From Thiobacillus denitrificans (GTDB taxonomy: Bacteria > Pseudomonadota > Gammaproteobacteria > Burkholderiales > Thiobacillaceae), in NCBI GenBank assembly GCA_002424845.1, contig DILD01000016.1, positions 1 through 40,132 of the forward strand: 40,132 nucleotides of DNA, given 5' to 3'. Position numbers and translations under genes: made by a program. Position 1 is the first letter of the stretch. The number at the start of each line of letters is the position of its first letter. Positions 31,896 to 40,122 of the stretch are shown in pieces. The notes below the pieces were generated by a model. The model was not told the DNA's origin. It ran no database searches and saw nothing but the letters and a program-made list of their open reading frames with translations.

Positions 31896-32906
31896 GTGAA
31901 GATACTGCTGACTGGCGGGGCGGGTTATATCGGTTCGCACACTGCGGTCGAGGCGCTGCGGGCAGGGCATGACGTGGTGGTGCTCGATAACCTGTCGAAC
32001 AGCAGCGTTCATTCACTGGAGCGGGTGTCGCAGATTGCGGGCCGGCCACTGGCGTTTGTGCAGGGGGATATTCGTGACCGCGCTGCGCTGCGCCAGCTGT
32101 TTGCCAGCCATGCCATTGATGCGGTGGTGCATTTCGCCGGACTCAAGGCTGTGGGCGAATCGGTAGAAAAGCCGCTGCTGTATTACGACAACAACATCGT
32201 TGGCAGCATTGTGCTGTTTGAGGAAATGGCCGCCGCCGGGGTGAGGTCGGTGGTGTTTTCCTCGTCCGCCACGGTATATGGCGACCCCGTGCGGGTGCCG
32301 ATCACCGAGGACTTTCCGCTGTCCGCGACCAATCCCTATGGCCGTTCCAAACTGTTCATCGAGGAGATGCTGCGTGACATCGCCCGCTCGGACGGCGCCT
32401 GGAACATTGCGCTGCTGCGCTATTTCAACCCGGTTGGGGCGCATGAATCAGGGCTGATCGGTGAAGATCCGCACGGCATTCCCAATAATCTGATGCCGTA
32501 TGTGGCGCAGGTGGCGGTAGGACGTCGTCCGCATCTCAACGTGTTCGGCGGAGACTACCCGACGCCTGATGGAACGGGGGTGCGCGACTACATTCATGTT
32601 GTCGATCTGGCACGCGGCCATCTGGCGGCTTTGGACAAACTGCGGCAACCGGGCGGGGTGCAGACCTGGAACCTGGGCACCGGCCGTGGGGTGAGCGTGC
32701 TCGAGATGGTGCAGGCATTCGAGGCGGCCAGCGGGATGAAGGTGCCGTACCGGATTGTGGCGCGTCGCGCAGGCGATGTGGCGCAATGCTGGGCCGATCC
32801 GTCCCGCGCTGCGCAGGAGTTGGGCTGGCGCGCAGAATACGATCTGTCGCGCATGTGTGCGGATGTCTGGCGCTGGCAGCAGGGCAATCCCCAAGGCTAT
32901 ACCTAG
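31896..32906 (+). CDS. galE: UDP-glucose 4-epimerase
   Basis: Interconverts UDP-glucose and UDP-galactose (possibly the N-acetyl forms). The 336-residue SDR shows KILLTGGAGYIGSHTAVEAL at the N-terminus, VVHFAGLKAVGES, the catalytic region SSSATVYGD and NPYGRSKLFIEE with Tyr and Lys, and LRYFNPVGAHESGLIGEDP, which is GalE-type. The start is GTG at 31896, directly before the nucleotide-binding strand; the open frame upstream runs through fcl in another frame. It follows fcl by 56 bases. Confidence 0.95.
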   Translation: MKILLTGGAGYIGSHTAVEALRAGHDVVVLDNLSNSSVHSLERVSQIAGRPLAFVQGDIRDRAALRQLFASHAIDAVVHFAGLKAVGESVEKPLLYYDNNIVGSIVLFEEMAAAGVRSVVFSSSATVYGDPVRVPITEDFPLSATNPYGRSKLFIEEMLRDIARSDGAWNIALLRYFNPVGAHESGLIGEDPHGIPNNLMPYVAQVAVGRRPHLNVFGGDYPTPDGTGVRDYIHVVDLARGHLAALDKLRQPGGVQTWNLGTGRGVSVLEMVQAFEAASGMKVPYRIVARRAGDVAQCWADPSRAAQELGWRAEYDLSRMCADVWRWQQGNPQGYT

Positions 32907-32918
32907 CGCGAAAAGACG

Positions 32919-34613
32919 TCAGCTGGCAGGTTCCCAGTGCTGCAGTTTCAGCTGCAGGCTTTGCTGACCATTGAATTCGTTCGGCATCAGGGCATAGACG
33001 GCACGTATGCGTGCAGGCAGCAGGTCAGCGTTGAAAAAATGCATGGCCTCGAATGTTGTGCCCATGCGTGCCAGTTTCAATTTCAGATGTTTCTCGCCGA
33101 CAACGCGCTGCGCCATGACATCGAAGGTGGCGGTGAATAGCGGGGCGGGAAAACCCTGTCCCCAGACCTTATGCTCAAGTTGCTCAGCAAGGGAATAACT
33201 ATGGTCGGCCGGGTCGAGTTCGCCATCGGTTTCGATCACCCCTTCCAAGGCTGCGGGGTCGATCAGTTCGCGCACTATGGATTCGAATGCCTGGCTGAAC
33301 GCTTCATGGCGACCGGCAGGAAGGCTGAGTCCGGCCGCCATGGCGTGGCCACCGAATTTCAGAATGAGTCCCGGATGACGCTTGTCGACCAGATCGAGTG
33401 CATCACGCAGATGCAGGCCGGGGATGGATCGGCCGGAACCCTTGAGTTCCCCGTTCTCACAGCTGGCCAGTACGATAGTGGGGCGATGGAATTTGTCTTT
33501 GAGCCGTGAGGCGAGAATGCCGATGACGCCGATGTGCCATCCGGGCTGCCAGGCGGTGAGGCTGTGGTTGTCACTGGGGTCGAAGGTGGCGAGGATGGCG
33601 AGTGCCTCTTCCAGCATGTCGGATTCGACATCGCGGCGGGCGCGGTTGAGCGCATCAAGTTGCCGGGCCAGTTGCTGTGCGGTCGCGGGGTCGTCGGCCA
33701 GCAGGCATTCGATGCCGAGTGCCATGTCATCGATGCGACCGGCGGCATTGAGGCGCGGACCCAGCATGAAGCCGAGGTCAAACACGGTGGCACGCGCGGG
33801 TTCACGCCCGGCGGCACGGAACAAGGCATTGATGCCGGCATTCGCTTTTCCGTTGCGCATGCGGGCCAAGCCATTTTCAATCAGGGTGCGATTGTTGGCG
33901 TCGAGCCTGACCACGTCGGTGACGGTGCCGAGGGCGACCAGATCGAGCAGATCGCGCAGGTCGGGTTCGGGCTCGCTGACATACGCTCCGCGCTGCCGCA
34001 GTTCGGCACGTAGCGCCAGCAGCACATAAAACATCACCCCCACGCCGGCCAGGTGCTTTGAAGCGAAATTGCAACCAGGCTGGTTGGGGTTGACGATACA
34101 GGCGGCGTCCGGCAGGACGTCGCCAGGCAGGTGGTGGTCGGTGACCAGCACAGGGATGCCGAGTGCATTTGCTGTCGCTACCCCTTCAACCGCAGCAATG
34201 CCATTGTCGACGGTAACCAGCAGGTCGGGTTGTCGCGTGGCGGCGAGCCTGACAATGTCGGGGGTGAGGCCGTAGCCGTGCTCGAGCCGGTTGGGCACCA
34301 GATAGTCCACACGTGCACCGAGCATGCGCAGGCCACGCACGCCGACCGCACAGGCGGTGGCACCATCGGCGTCATAGTCGGCGATGATGAGCAGACGTTT
34401 GTCTGCTGCAATGGCGTCGGCCAGCAATGCAGCGGCACGCTCGATATGCAGCAGGCCTGAGGGGGGCAGCAGTTGTGGCAGGCGGTGCGCAATCTGAGCA
34501 GGATGCATTACGCCGCGTGCGGCATACAACTTTGCCCAGACGGCGCTGATGCCGGCCTGTTCGAGTGCGTTGCGGGCGTCTGCAGGGCATGGGCGTGTGG
34601 TGATGACGGGCAT
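32919..34613 (-). CDS. recJ: Single-stranded-DNA exonuclease RecJ
   Basis: 5'-3' exonuclease on single-stranded DNA in recombination and mismatch repair. The 564-residue DHH-superfamily product has motif I ADYDADGATA (Asp79, Asp81, Asp83), VTVDNGIAA, the DHH motif VTDHHLPGD (159-161), a conserved C-terminal GGHAMAAGL, and an OB-fold domain after about residue 450. It converges on galE with 12 bases between stops and is divergent from the HTH-reductase gene. Confidence 0.96.
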   Translation of the reverse strand: MPVITTRPCPADARNALEQAGISAVWAKLYAARGVMHPAQIAHRLPQLLPPSGLLHIERAAALLADAIAADKRLLIIADYDADGATACAVGVRGLRMLGARVDYLVPNRLEHGYGLTPDIVRLAATRQPDLLVTVDNGIAAVEGVATANALGIPVLVTDHHLPGDVLPDAACIVNPNQPGCNFASKHLAGVGVMFYVLLALRAELRQRGAYVSEPEPDLRDLLDLVALGTVTDVVRLDANNRTLIENGLARMRNGKANAGINALFRAAGREPARATVFDLGFMLGPRLNAAGRIDDMALGIECLLADDPATAQQLARQLDALNRARRDVESDMLEEALAILATFDPSDNHSLTAWQPGWHIGVIGILASRLKDKFHRPTIVLASCENGELKGSGRSIPGLHLRDALDLVDKRHPGLILKFGGHAMAAGLSLPAGRHEAFSQAFESIVRELIDPAALEGVIETDGELDPADHSYSLAEQLEHKVWGQGFPAPLFTATFDVMAQRVVGEKHLKLKLARMGTTFEAMHFFNADLLPARIRAVYALMPNEFNGQQSLQLKLQHWEPAS

Positions 34614-34646
34614 GACGCAATTGTATGGGTAGAAATGCCTGGCGCT

Positions 34647-34661
34647 TGAATCCGGGATTCA
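34647..34661. promoter_or_regulatory. TGAATCC-G-GGATTCA palindrome between recJ and the HTH-reductase gene
   Basis: A perfect 7-bp dyad with one central base in the divergent intergenic region, 55 bases before the reductase ATG. Its left edge overlaps a possible -35 box (TTGAAT, 34646-34651), followed at 17 bases by GTGAAT. This is the position expected for an operator. The binding protein is unknown; the adjacent HTH-containing product is one candidate. Confidence 0.4.
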
Positions 34662-34715
34662 GAATCGGGTGAATTACCGATTTTGTCTACCGGGCACGCG
34701 GAGTACCATCACGAT

Positions 34716-36176
34716 ATGAGTCACTTGCTTCCGCTTTCCCGTGTCGCCAAGCTGGTTGCCCAGCCGCGCCATACGCTGCAGGAAATGATCCGCAACGGCA
34801 CCCTGGCGACGTTCGACGGTATGGTCGAGCTCGACGAGTTGCTGCGCGCGTTTCCCGAGGTGAAGTGGGACGACGACGCAGAATTCCGCAGGGTTACGGA
34901 AATCAAGGACAAGGCGTTTGCCAAGCGGGTGCTGGAACGCGCATTGCCGGACAAGGATGTGCTGGTAGCCCGGTTGAACGAGTTGGGCGATGATTACGCG
35001 GCCGCCAAATCCTTGTTGCTGCACTACGGCAATGTGATGGCCTGGCTGGACGAGAAGATCGATGAACTCGCGGAAAATGCGAGTGATGAAACCTACCATG
35101 CGCTGCATAGCGTGCGCGCATTTCTGTTGCGTAATCTGGCTGAAATGCCGCAGGGCGCTGCGTTGGCGCAGGCGGTGATTGCGCAGGAAAGGATGCTTAA
35201 GCTCATGTCGGCCCACGTCACCATCCAGCCCAGTGGCCATGAATTCTTCGTGGATGGCAACGATACGTTACTGGAGGCCGCGCTACGCAACGGGGTGTCG
35301 CTCAACTATGGCTGTAGCAATGGCAACTGCGGCGACTGCAAGGCGCGCCTGCTGTCGGGCGAGGTGAAAAAGGTCCATGCGCACGACTATGTGCTGAAGC
35401 AGGCGGAAAAGGACGCCGGGGTCATCCTGCTGTGCTCGTATGCGCCGGTGAACGATGTGGTGATCGAAGCCAATGTGGCAGGCGCGCGCGATATCCCGGT
35501 GCAGCATCTTACCGCCAGGGTGAAATCGGTCGAGGTATTCAATCCGCAGATTGCCTCACTTCACATTCAGACACCGCGTAGCCAGCGCCTGCGTTTTCTT
35601 GGCGGCCAAAGTATCCAGCTTGCAGTGGGAGGTGCGCACGGGCGATATGCGATTGCCAGTTGCCCGTGTGAGGATCGCCATATCGAGGTGCAGATTCCGC
35701 ATCGCGCCGGCGACGCGTTTGCCGAAGCCGTATTCACCATGCTGAAGGCCAATGATGCGGTGGAGGTGGAAGGGCCATATGGCGAGTTCGTGCTGGATGA
35801 GGATTCGCCCCGGCCGGTGATATTTCTTGCGTTCGGTGTGGGCTTTGCGCCGATCAAGAGCTTGATCCAGCATGCCATGTCACTGGAGCTGGTCGAATCG
35901 ATGGATCTGCATTGGCTGGATCATGAAACCGGACATTATCAGGACAATCTGTGTCGTGCCTGGGCCGATGCGCTGGACAATTTCAGTTACGTGCCACACG
36001 CGCAAAGCGATGACCTCGACCGTGTCCTGACATCCATCGTCACCGATTATCCTGACCTGCACCGTTTTGATGTTTATGCGGCGGGAACGGCAGTACAACT
36101 TAGCCTGGCACGTGAGCATTTTATGCGGCATGGCTTGCCCGAGATACGCTGGTTTGAGAGTTCGACGAGTACTTGA
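34716..36176 (+). CDS. HTH-like domain fused to [2Fe-2S] ferredoxin and FAD/NAD(P) reductase
   Basis: A 486-residue protein. Residues 1-55 resemble a MerR/winged-helix DNA-binding region (LSRVAKLVAQPRHTLQEMIRNGTLATFDG then LDELLRAFP). Residues 56-165 are helical. Residues 166-255 form a plant-type ferredoxin with Cys200, Cys205, Cys208 and Cys240. The remainder is a ferredoxin-reductase module (RYAIASCPCE for FAD, FLAFGVGFAPIKSLI for NAD(P)H). The C-terminal part resembles reductases of oxygenases and of CDP-6-deoxyhexose pathways. No oxygenase partner is adjacent. It may be a redox-sensing regulator or an electron-transfer enzyme; the role is uncertain. Confidence 0.85.
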   Translation: MSHLLPLSRVAKLVAQPRHTLQEMIRNGTLATFDGMVELDELLRAFPEVKWDDDAEFRRVTEIKDKAFAKRVLERALPDKDVLVARLNELGDDYAAAKSLLLHYGNVMAWLDEKIDELAENASDETYHALHSVRAFLLRNLAEMPQGAALAQAVIAQERMLKLMSAHVTIQPSGHEFFVDGNDTLLEAALRNGVSLNYGCSNGNCGDCKARLLSGEVKKVHAHDYVLKQAEKDAGVILLCSYAPVNDVVIEANVAGARDIPVQHLTARVKSVEVFNPQIASLHIQTPRSQRLRFLGGQSIQLAVGGAHGRYAIASCPCEDRHIEVQIPHRAGDAFAEAVFTMLKANDAVEVEGPYGEFVLDEDSPRPVIFLAFGVGFAPIKSLIQHAMSLELVESMDLHWLDHETGHYQDNLCRAWADALDNFSYVPHAQSDDLDRVLTSIVTDYPDLHRFDVYAAGTAVQLSLAREHFMRHGLPEIRWFESSTST

Positions 36177-36600
36177 AGCGGCACCCCTGCGTTACCTGTG
36201 GGCGTTGCCGGTGACAGTGCTTGGCCTGCTCGTGGCTTTCATCGCGCGTAGTAGCGGGGGTGCATTGCGGCGGGTGGACGGGGTGCTGGAAGTCGCTGGC
36301 GGCTGGCCGGCCCAACTGTTGCGATGGGGATTTCCGTTCATCGGCGCAGTGGCGGCGATCACGCTGGGGCATGTGGTGCTGGGCGTGTCATGGGACGCGT
36401 TGACTGCAAGCCGGACGCACGAGCGTGCGCATGTCAGGCAGTTCGAACGCTGGGGCGTTTTGCTGCTTCTGTTGTATCCGCTTGCCGGCCTGCTCGCCTG
36501 GCTGAGGGGCGGTCATCCGTATCGTGACAATGTGTTCGAGTGCGAGGCGCGGGCGGCAGAAGGCATGGCATCGTGCAAACCGACACCTCCTCGTATCTGA
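36130..36600 (+). CDS. Small membrane protein with HExxH motif
   Basis: A 156-residue protein with about three hydrophobic segments (residues 23-40, 66-86 and 109-126). A metallopeptidase-like HERAH sits at residues 97-101 in RTHERAHVRQFERWG, followed by LRGGHPYRDNVFECEARAAEG, where Glu137 or Glu139 could be a third zinc ligand. I recall similar unnamed membrane proteins in other bacteria, but no function. The ATG at 36130 overlaps the reductase gene by 47 nt and has a weak ribosome-binding site; a TTG at 36154 would shorten it by 8 residues. It converges on the acidic protein with 3 bases between. Confidence 0.75.
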   Translation: MACPRYAGLRVRRVLEAAPLRYLWALPVTVLGLLVAFIARSSGGALRRVDGVLEVAGGWPAQLLRWGFPFIGAVAAITLGHVVLGVSWDALTASRTHERAHVRQFERWGVLLLLLYPLAGLLAWLRGGHPYRDNVFECEARAAEGMASCKPTPPRI

Positions 36601-36603
36601 GAT

Positions 36604-36879
36604 TCATTCGCTCAAGCGGTGAATTCCCTCTCCGGGTTCGCCCGTGTCGGGATCGATCCAGTCGGAAATTCCGATTTCTTCCTCGGCCTCTTCCACACTC
36701 TCTCCCGGCTCGTAGTCGCTGTCGGCGTTGTATTCCATGTCTTGCACCGCTTCCAGCAGGCTGGCGAAGGGACCATATTCCTCACCGGTTTCCGCGTCGA
36801 TCCAGTAACAGCCATCCGGCCGTTCGATAACACGGGTGTGATCGTAGTCCGGCGGTGTTTCAGGTATGGCAGGTTTCAT
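36604..36879 (-). CDS. Conserved acidic hypothetical protein
   Basis: A 91-residue strongly acidic soluble protein. It starts MKPAIPETPPDYDHTRVIERPDGCYWIDAETGEEYGPF and continues into a Glu/Asp-rich middle (EPGESVEEAEEEIG) and DWIDPDTGEPGEG. The two WIDxxTGE units look like an internal duplication. The ATG at 36879 has a GGGGG site 7 bases upstream; the GTG/ATG-like codons earlier in frame are excluded by it. I do not recognise a named family. Function unknown. Confidence 0.8.
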   Translation of the reverse strand: MKPAIPETPPDYDHTRVIERPDGCYWIDAETGEEYGPFASLLEAVQDMEYNADSDYEPGESVEEAEEEIGISDWIDPDTGEPGEGIHRLSE

Positions 36880-36942
36880 TACACGTCCCCCTTGCAACCA
36901 CTATAGATAGTCGGGATGGGCAGGGCAAGGGTGGTCAGGCTG

Positions 36943-37842
36943 TTAATCCAGAATGCCAAGCCCCGCTACCGCAGCCATGATCAGTGCCAGATGGGCCCAG
37001 CTCCACAATCGAAAATGCCGGACCAGCGCGGTGACTTCGCGGTTAGCGATGAGGAACGGTCGGCCATGTGCGGGCTTGCGTATGAGATGGATGCCGTCCT
37101 TGAGGCGGATATCGAGGTGCATGCGAGCCACCTCGTCAGACGCGGCCTTGCGCACACGCTCCCATTCATCAAGGCTGATTTCGTCATCGCGGTTGGTGTC
37201 GAAGCGAGCCAGCAACGCGACCTTGTCGGCTTTCCAGTCGGCCAACAATGTGGAGAGATCGGTTTTTCTGTCGAGTACGGCGTTGGCCCCCCCCAGGGCA
37301 ATGTGTTCGCCGATGACGTAGATCGTCTCGTTCTCGATCAGCGTCCATTCGGTTTTGCGATAGCCCCCTGCGGTCGAAACCTGCTTGCGCGAAGTCAGGA
37401 TTTCGGCGCCATCCGGATCGATCAGGGCGAGACCGCTGCCGTCATGCATGCCGAAGGTGTCGTGTGACACTCCGGACTCGACATGTTCCCAGCGGTCGCC
37501 GTTTTTACGTTCGATGCGGTAGCGGTACCACAGGCAAGGCAGGCCATTGATTGGGCTGCTTAGTCGTTCTCCCGGTTTCTGCTGGCCGCGTCCCGCCAGT
37601 TCTATATAGCCCTGTGGCGCCGAGGCAATGCGTGAGGTCGGGGTGTCCGCCACGATGCGGTAGCGCTTGAGGTTGGCATACCACGCCCAGAAACTCGTTA
37701 ATGCAACCAGCGAAAAACTGATCAGCCAGCCGATGCGTGATTGCAGCTGGAAACCGAGCAGCAGAATGAACAGGTTGCCGCCGCCCAGCGCGAGATTGGC
37801 GTAATCGTGCCGCCATTCGGCCGCCCAGCGTGCGGGGAACAT
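36943..37842 (-). CDS. GIDE-domain membrane protein with EF-hand
   Basis: A 299-residue protein. Two membrane helices lie within residues 21-55 and one at the C-terminus (280-297). The middle resembles the GIDE/MULAN domain: GYIELAGRGQ, GLPCLWYRYRIER, LIDPDGAEI and ENETIYVIGEH. Residues 215-226 (DTNRDDEISLDE) form a canonical EF-hand calcium loop, unusual for this family as I know it. Despite names in databases, there is no RING finger here, so a ubiquitin-ligase role is not supported. The start overlaps the lemA stop by one base (TGATG), so the two are coupled. Confidence 0.82.
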   Translation of the reverse strand: MFPARWAAEWRHDYANLALGGGNLFILLLGFQLQSRIGWLISFSLVALTSFWAWYANLKRYRIVADTPTSRIASAPQGYIELAGRGQQKPGERLSSPINGLPCLWYRYRIERKNGDRWEHVESGVSHDTFGMHDGSGLALIDPDGAEILTSRKQVSTAGGYRKTEWTLIENETIYVIGEHIALGGANAVLDRKTDLSTLLADWKADKVALLARFDTNRDDEISLDEWERVRKAASDEVARMHLDIRLKDGIHLIRKPAHGRPFLIANREVTALVRHFRLWSWAHLALIMAAVAGLGILD

Positions 37843-38414
37843 CAGCGATTGAACAGCTGTTTCAGGTCGACGTCTTTTTTCTCTTCGGCGGCAAACCGCA
37901 GCAACGGGAACTGGCGGAAGCCGAACAGCCGTGCGACTACGGTATCCGGGAACTGCTCGACGCGCACGTTGTTGATGTTGACCGAATCGTTGTAGAACTC
38001 GCGGCGGTCGGCGATGGCATTCTCCAGGCCGGTGATGCGTGCCTGCAGGTGCTGGAAGGTTTCATTGGTCTTCAGCTCGGGATAGGCTTCGGCCACCGCA
38101 AACAGCTTGCCCAGGCCGAGGCGCAGCGTGCCTTCTGCCTGCCCCAGTGCGGGTATGTTGTGTGATTCGCGAGCGCTGGCCACCTGACTGCGCGCCTGCA
38201 TTATCTTTTCCAGCGTTTCCTGCTCGAACTGCATGTATTGCTTGCAGGTCTCGACCAGCTTGGGCAGTTCGTCATGGCGTTGCTTGAGCAATATGTCGAT
38301 GTTCGCCCAAGCCTTGCCGACATTGTGTTTCAGTTCCACCAGATGGTTGAAGATGAACACGCCGAAGACGGCGGGCAGTGCGAGCACGATAAAGAAAATC
38401 ACAAGGCCAGACAT
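37842..38414 (-). CDS. lemA: LemA family protein
   Basis: A 190-residue protein with one N-terminal membrane helix (residues 3-22) and a long helical-bundle domain: FNHLVELKHNVGKAWANIDILLKQRHDELPKLVETCKQYM, then AVAEAYPELKTNETFQHLQARITGLENAIADRREFYNDSVNINNVRVEQFPDTVVA in pieces along the chain, all typical of LemA. The molecular function is unsettled; LemA proteins are predicted to present helical domains outside the membrane. A GGAGC site precedes the ATG. It is followed immediately by the GIDE-domain gene, a pairing seen in other bacteria. Confidence 0.92.
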   Translation of the reverse strand: MSGLVIFFIVLALPAVFGVFIFNHLVELKHNVGKAWANIDILLKQRHDELPKLVETCKQYMQFEQETLEKIMQARSQVASARESHNIPALGQAEGTLRLGLGKLFAVAEAYPELKTNETFQHLQARITGLENAIADRREFYNDSVNINNVRVEQFPDTVVARLFGFRQFPLLRFAAEEKKDVDLKQLFNR

Positions 38415-38479
38415 GAGGTGCTCCAGAAGATTGAATTGAAATTAGCGGGTGGGCGCAGCCTAACTTGAGTACGTGGCAC

Positions 38480-39667
38480 TCATATGCGGGCGGCGAGTAT
38501 GGCTTCGATGTCTTTGTCCTCAAGCCGAACCGGGTTGGTTTTCATGCTGCTTCCCCGGCTGTTGGCAACGATGCGCGGGATATCGGCAGGCGTCACGCCG
38601 TAATGGGCCAGCGTGGGCAGTTTGAGTTCGTTCGTCCAGGTTTCCAGCGTGTCGATCAGGGCTGCATGGGCGGTTGGCTGATCCAGATGATGCTGCCTGC
38701 TTAGCAGTCGCCCCACCCGGGCGTATTTTTCCAGGGCAGGTTGCTCCGGATCATGCGTGCGAAGCGTTTCGATATTGATGCGTGTCGCCATTGCAACCAG
38801 TGTTCCACACGCAACGCCATGAGGAATCGGAAAAAAAGCTCCCAGTGGCGCAGCCAATCCATGCACGGAACCCAGTCCGACCTGTGCCAGTGTGATGCCC
38901 GAAACCAGCGCGGCGTAGGCCATGCGTTCCCGGGCCATTGCGTCGCCGGTGTCGGCGTATAAAGCCAGCAGGCCATCTCGTGCCGCTTTCATGCCTCCCC
39001 ATGCGAGCGAATCAGTCAGCGGTGCCGCGCGACTCGATACATACGATTCCAGCAGTTGAGTGAAAGCGTCCATGCCATTCGCCGCAACAATGGCGGGCGG
39101 ACAGGTCGCCAAAAGATCCGGGTCGACCAGTGCAACTTTCGCGACCAGCTTTTCGTCGCGAAAGGACTTCTTGAATCCCTCCATCCCCTGCACGCTCAGC
39201 ACGGCATTCTTGGTGGCCTCCGATCCCGTGCCCGCAGTGGTGGGGATGGCAATGAAGGGGGTTGTCGGTCCGGCATAGGTCAGTTCTGGCCCGACACCTT
39301 CGAGATGATCCATGACCGAGTTTCCGGGCTTCAGTAGCCCGGCAATGGCCTTAGCCGCATCCAGTGCGCTGCCGCCACCAATGCCAATGACGACGTCGAT
39401 GGGTTCCGTACGCAAGGCGTGCACAGCCTCGTCCACCATCTGTGGCGAGGGCTCGCCGGGGATGGCAAGGTGTAACCAGGACATTCCCCGGGCGCCTAGT
39501 TCCCCGGTGAGGCTTGGCCAGACCGGTGACGTGACCAATGAGTTTGCACCGGTCACGAGCAAGACATGTGTCCCGTATTCGCGGGCAATGGCGGGCAGCT
39601 TGGCCAGTGTTCCCGGGCCAAACTCGATGCGTGGCAAGGGGGAAAGGGTGAATTCAGTGATGCGCAC
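38480..39667 (-). CDS. Iron-type (group III) alcohol dehydrogenase
   Basis: A 395-residue protein of the iron-containing alcohol dehydrogenase family. The NAD-binding loop is GIGGGSALDAAKA (residues 95-107) and PTTAGTGSEAT follows at 142-152. Metal ligands expected by family are Asp200 (NGMDAFTQ), His269 (GSVHGLA) and His283 (PIPHGV). The fourth ligand, usually His four residues after the Asp, is Gln204 here. Substrate is unknown; relatives include butanol-type dehydrogenases and maleylacetate reductases. The GTG at 39667 is preferred over a TTG at 39685; neither has a strong ribosome-binding site. It is 65 bases upstream of lemA. Confidence 0.88.
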   Translation of the reverse strand: MRITEFTLSPLPRIEFGPGTLAKLPAIAREYGTHVLLVTGANSLVTSPVWPSLTGELGARGMSWLHLAIPGEPSPQMVDEAVHALRTEPIDVVIGIGGGSALDAAKAIAGLLKPGNSVMDHLEGVGPELTYAGPTTPFIAIPTTAGTGSEATKNAVLSVQGMEGFKKSFRDEKLVAKVALVDPDLLATCPPAIVAANGMDAFTQLLESYVSSRAAPLTDSLAWGGMKAARDGLLALYADTGDAMARERMAYAALVSGITLAQVGLGSVHGLAAPLGAFFPIPHGVACGTLVAMATRINIETLRTHDPEQPALEKYARVGRLLSRQHHLDQPTAHAALIDTLETWTNELKLPTLAHYGVTPADIPRIVANSRGSSMKTNPVRLEDKDIEAILAARI

Positions 39668-39720
39668 GGGCGATTCTCGAATCAATGTTTGCAGCCAATG
39701 GTAGCGAGTTTGGTCGAGCC

Positions 39721-39743
39721 CTGCCTGCTTAATAAACAGGCAG
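39721..39743. other. Inverted repeat upstream of the alcohol dehydrogenase
   Basis: CTGCCTG/CAGGCAG with a 9-base loop (39721-39727, 39737-39743). No strong T-tract follows. It lies in the gap between the dehydrogenase start and tRNA-fMet, whose remaining sequence shows only the tRNA promoter. It may be a leader hairpin or a weak terminator. Confidence 0.35.
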
Positions 39744-39876
39744 AATTATCGGCAGTGCCGGGCTGGTGTTGAAGATTGCCGGCCCGGCGTGAATTGGCCG
39801 GAGTCCCGCAGTCGCCTGAAATCATTGTGAATATTGGCTTTTGGGTAGAGCGACCGTTCAGTAAGCGGGTTAAGTG

Positions 39877-39906
39877 TTGACGCGATGCTGCGCGCTTTGC
39901 TATAGT
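39877..39906 (+). promoter_or_regulatory. tRNA-fMet promoter
   Basis: TTGACG (39877-39882), an 18-base spacer and TATAGT (39901-39906). The 11 bases AAGTGTTGACG are identical to those at the rRNA promoter 157 bases downstream. Confidence 0.75.
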
Positions 39907-39942
39907 TTCGCTTCTCGATTGACGCGGTTTCATTGCGACAGG

Positions 39943-40019
<77 letters not shown>

Positions 40020-40033
40020 TTTCGAAAAAAGTG

Positions 40034-40061
40034 TTGACGTTTTATGTGAACTACGTAGAAT
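40034..40061 (+). promoter_or_regulatory. Putative rRNA operon promoter
   Basis: TTGACG (40034-40039), a 16-base spacer and TAGAAT (40056-40061), followed by a GC-rich GCGCACC discriminator as in stringently controlled promoters. An A-rich segment (GAAAAAAG) lies directly upstream and could act as an UP element. Confidence 0.8.
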
Positions 40062-40110
40062 GCGCACCTCTCGAAACGGCAACGCAAGCAAGGCGAAGTC
40101 AGTAAGGGAT

Positions 40111-40122
40111 TGATCTTTAACA
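40111..40122 (+). promoter_or_regulatory. boxA antitermination element of the rRNA leader
   Basis: TGATCTTTAACA continues into ATTTACAG. It differs by one base from the E. coli rrn boxA core TGCTCTTTAACA and occupies the expected place downstream of the promoter. It recruits the NusB-NusE complex in known systems. The 16S gene should start a short distance beyond the window. Confidence 0.85.

Noticed and set aside
30754..32049. A 431-codon minus-strand frame opposite fcl and the galE start
   Set aside because: It overlaps two certain genes and has no family features.
36943..37842. Ubiquitin-ligase function for the GIDE-domain protein
   Set aside because: No RING finger or Cys/His cluster is present, so the eukaryote-derived name should not be transferred.
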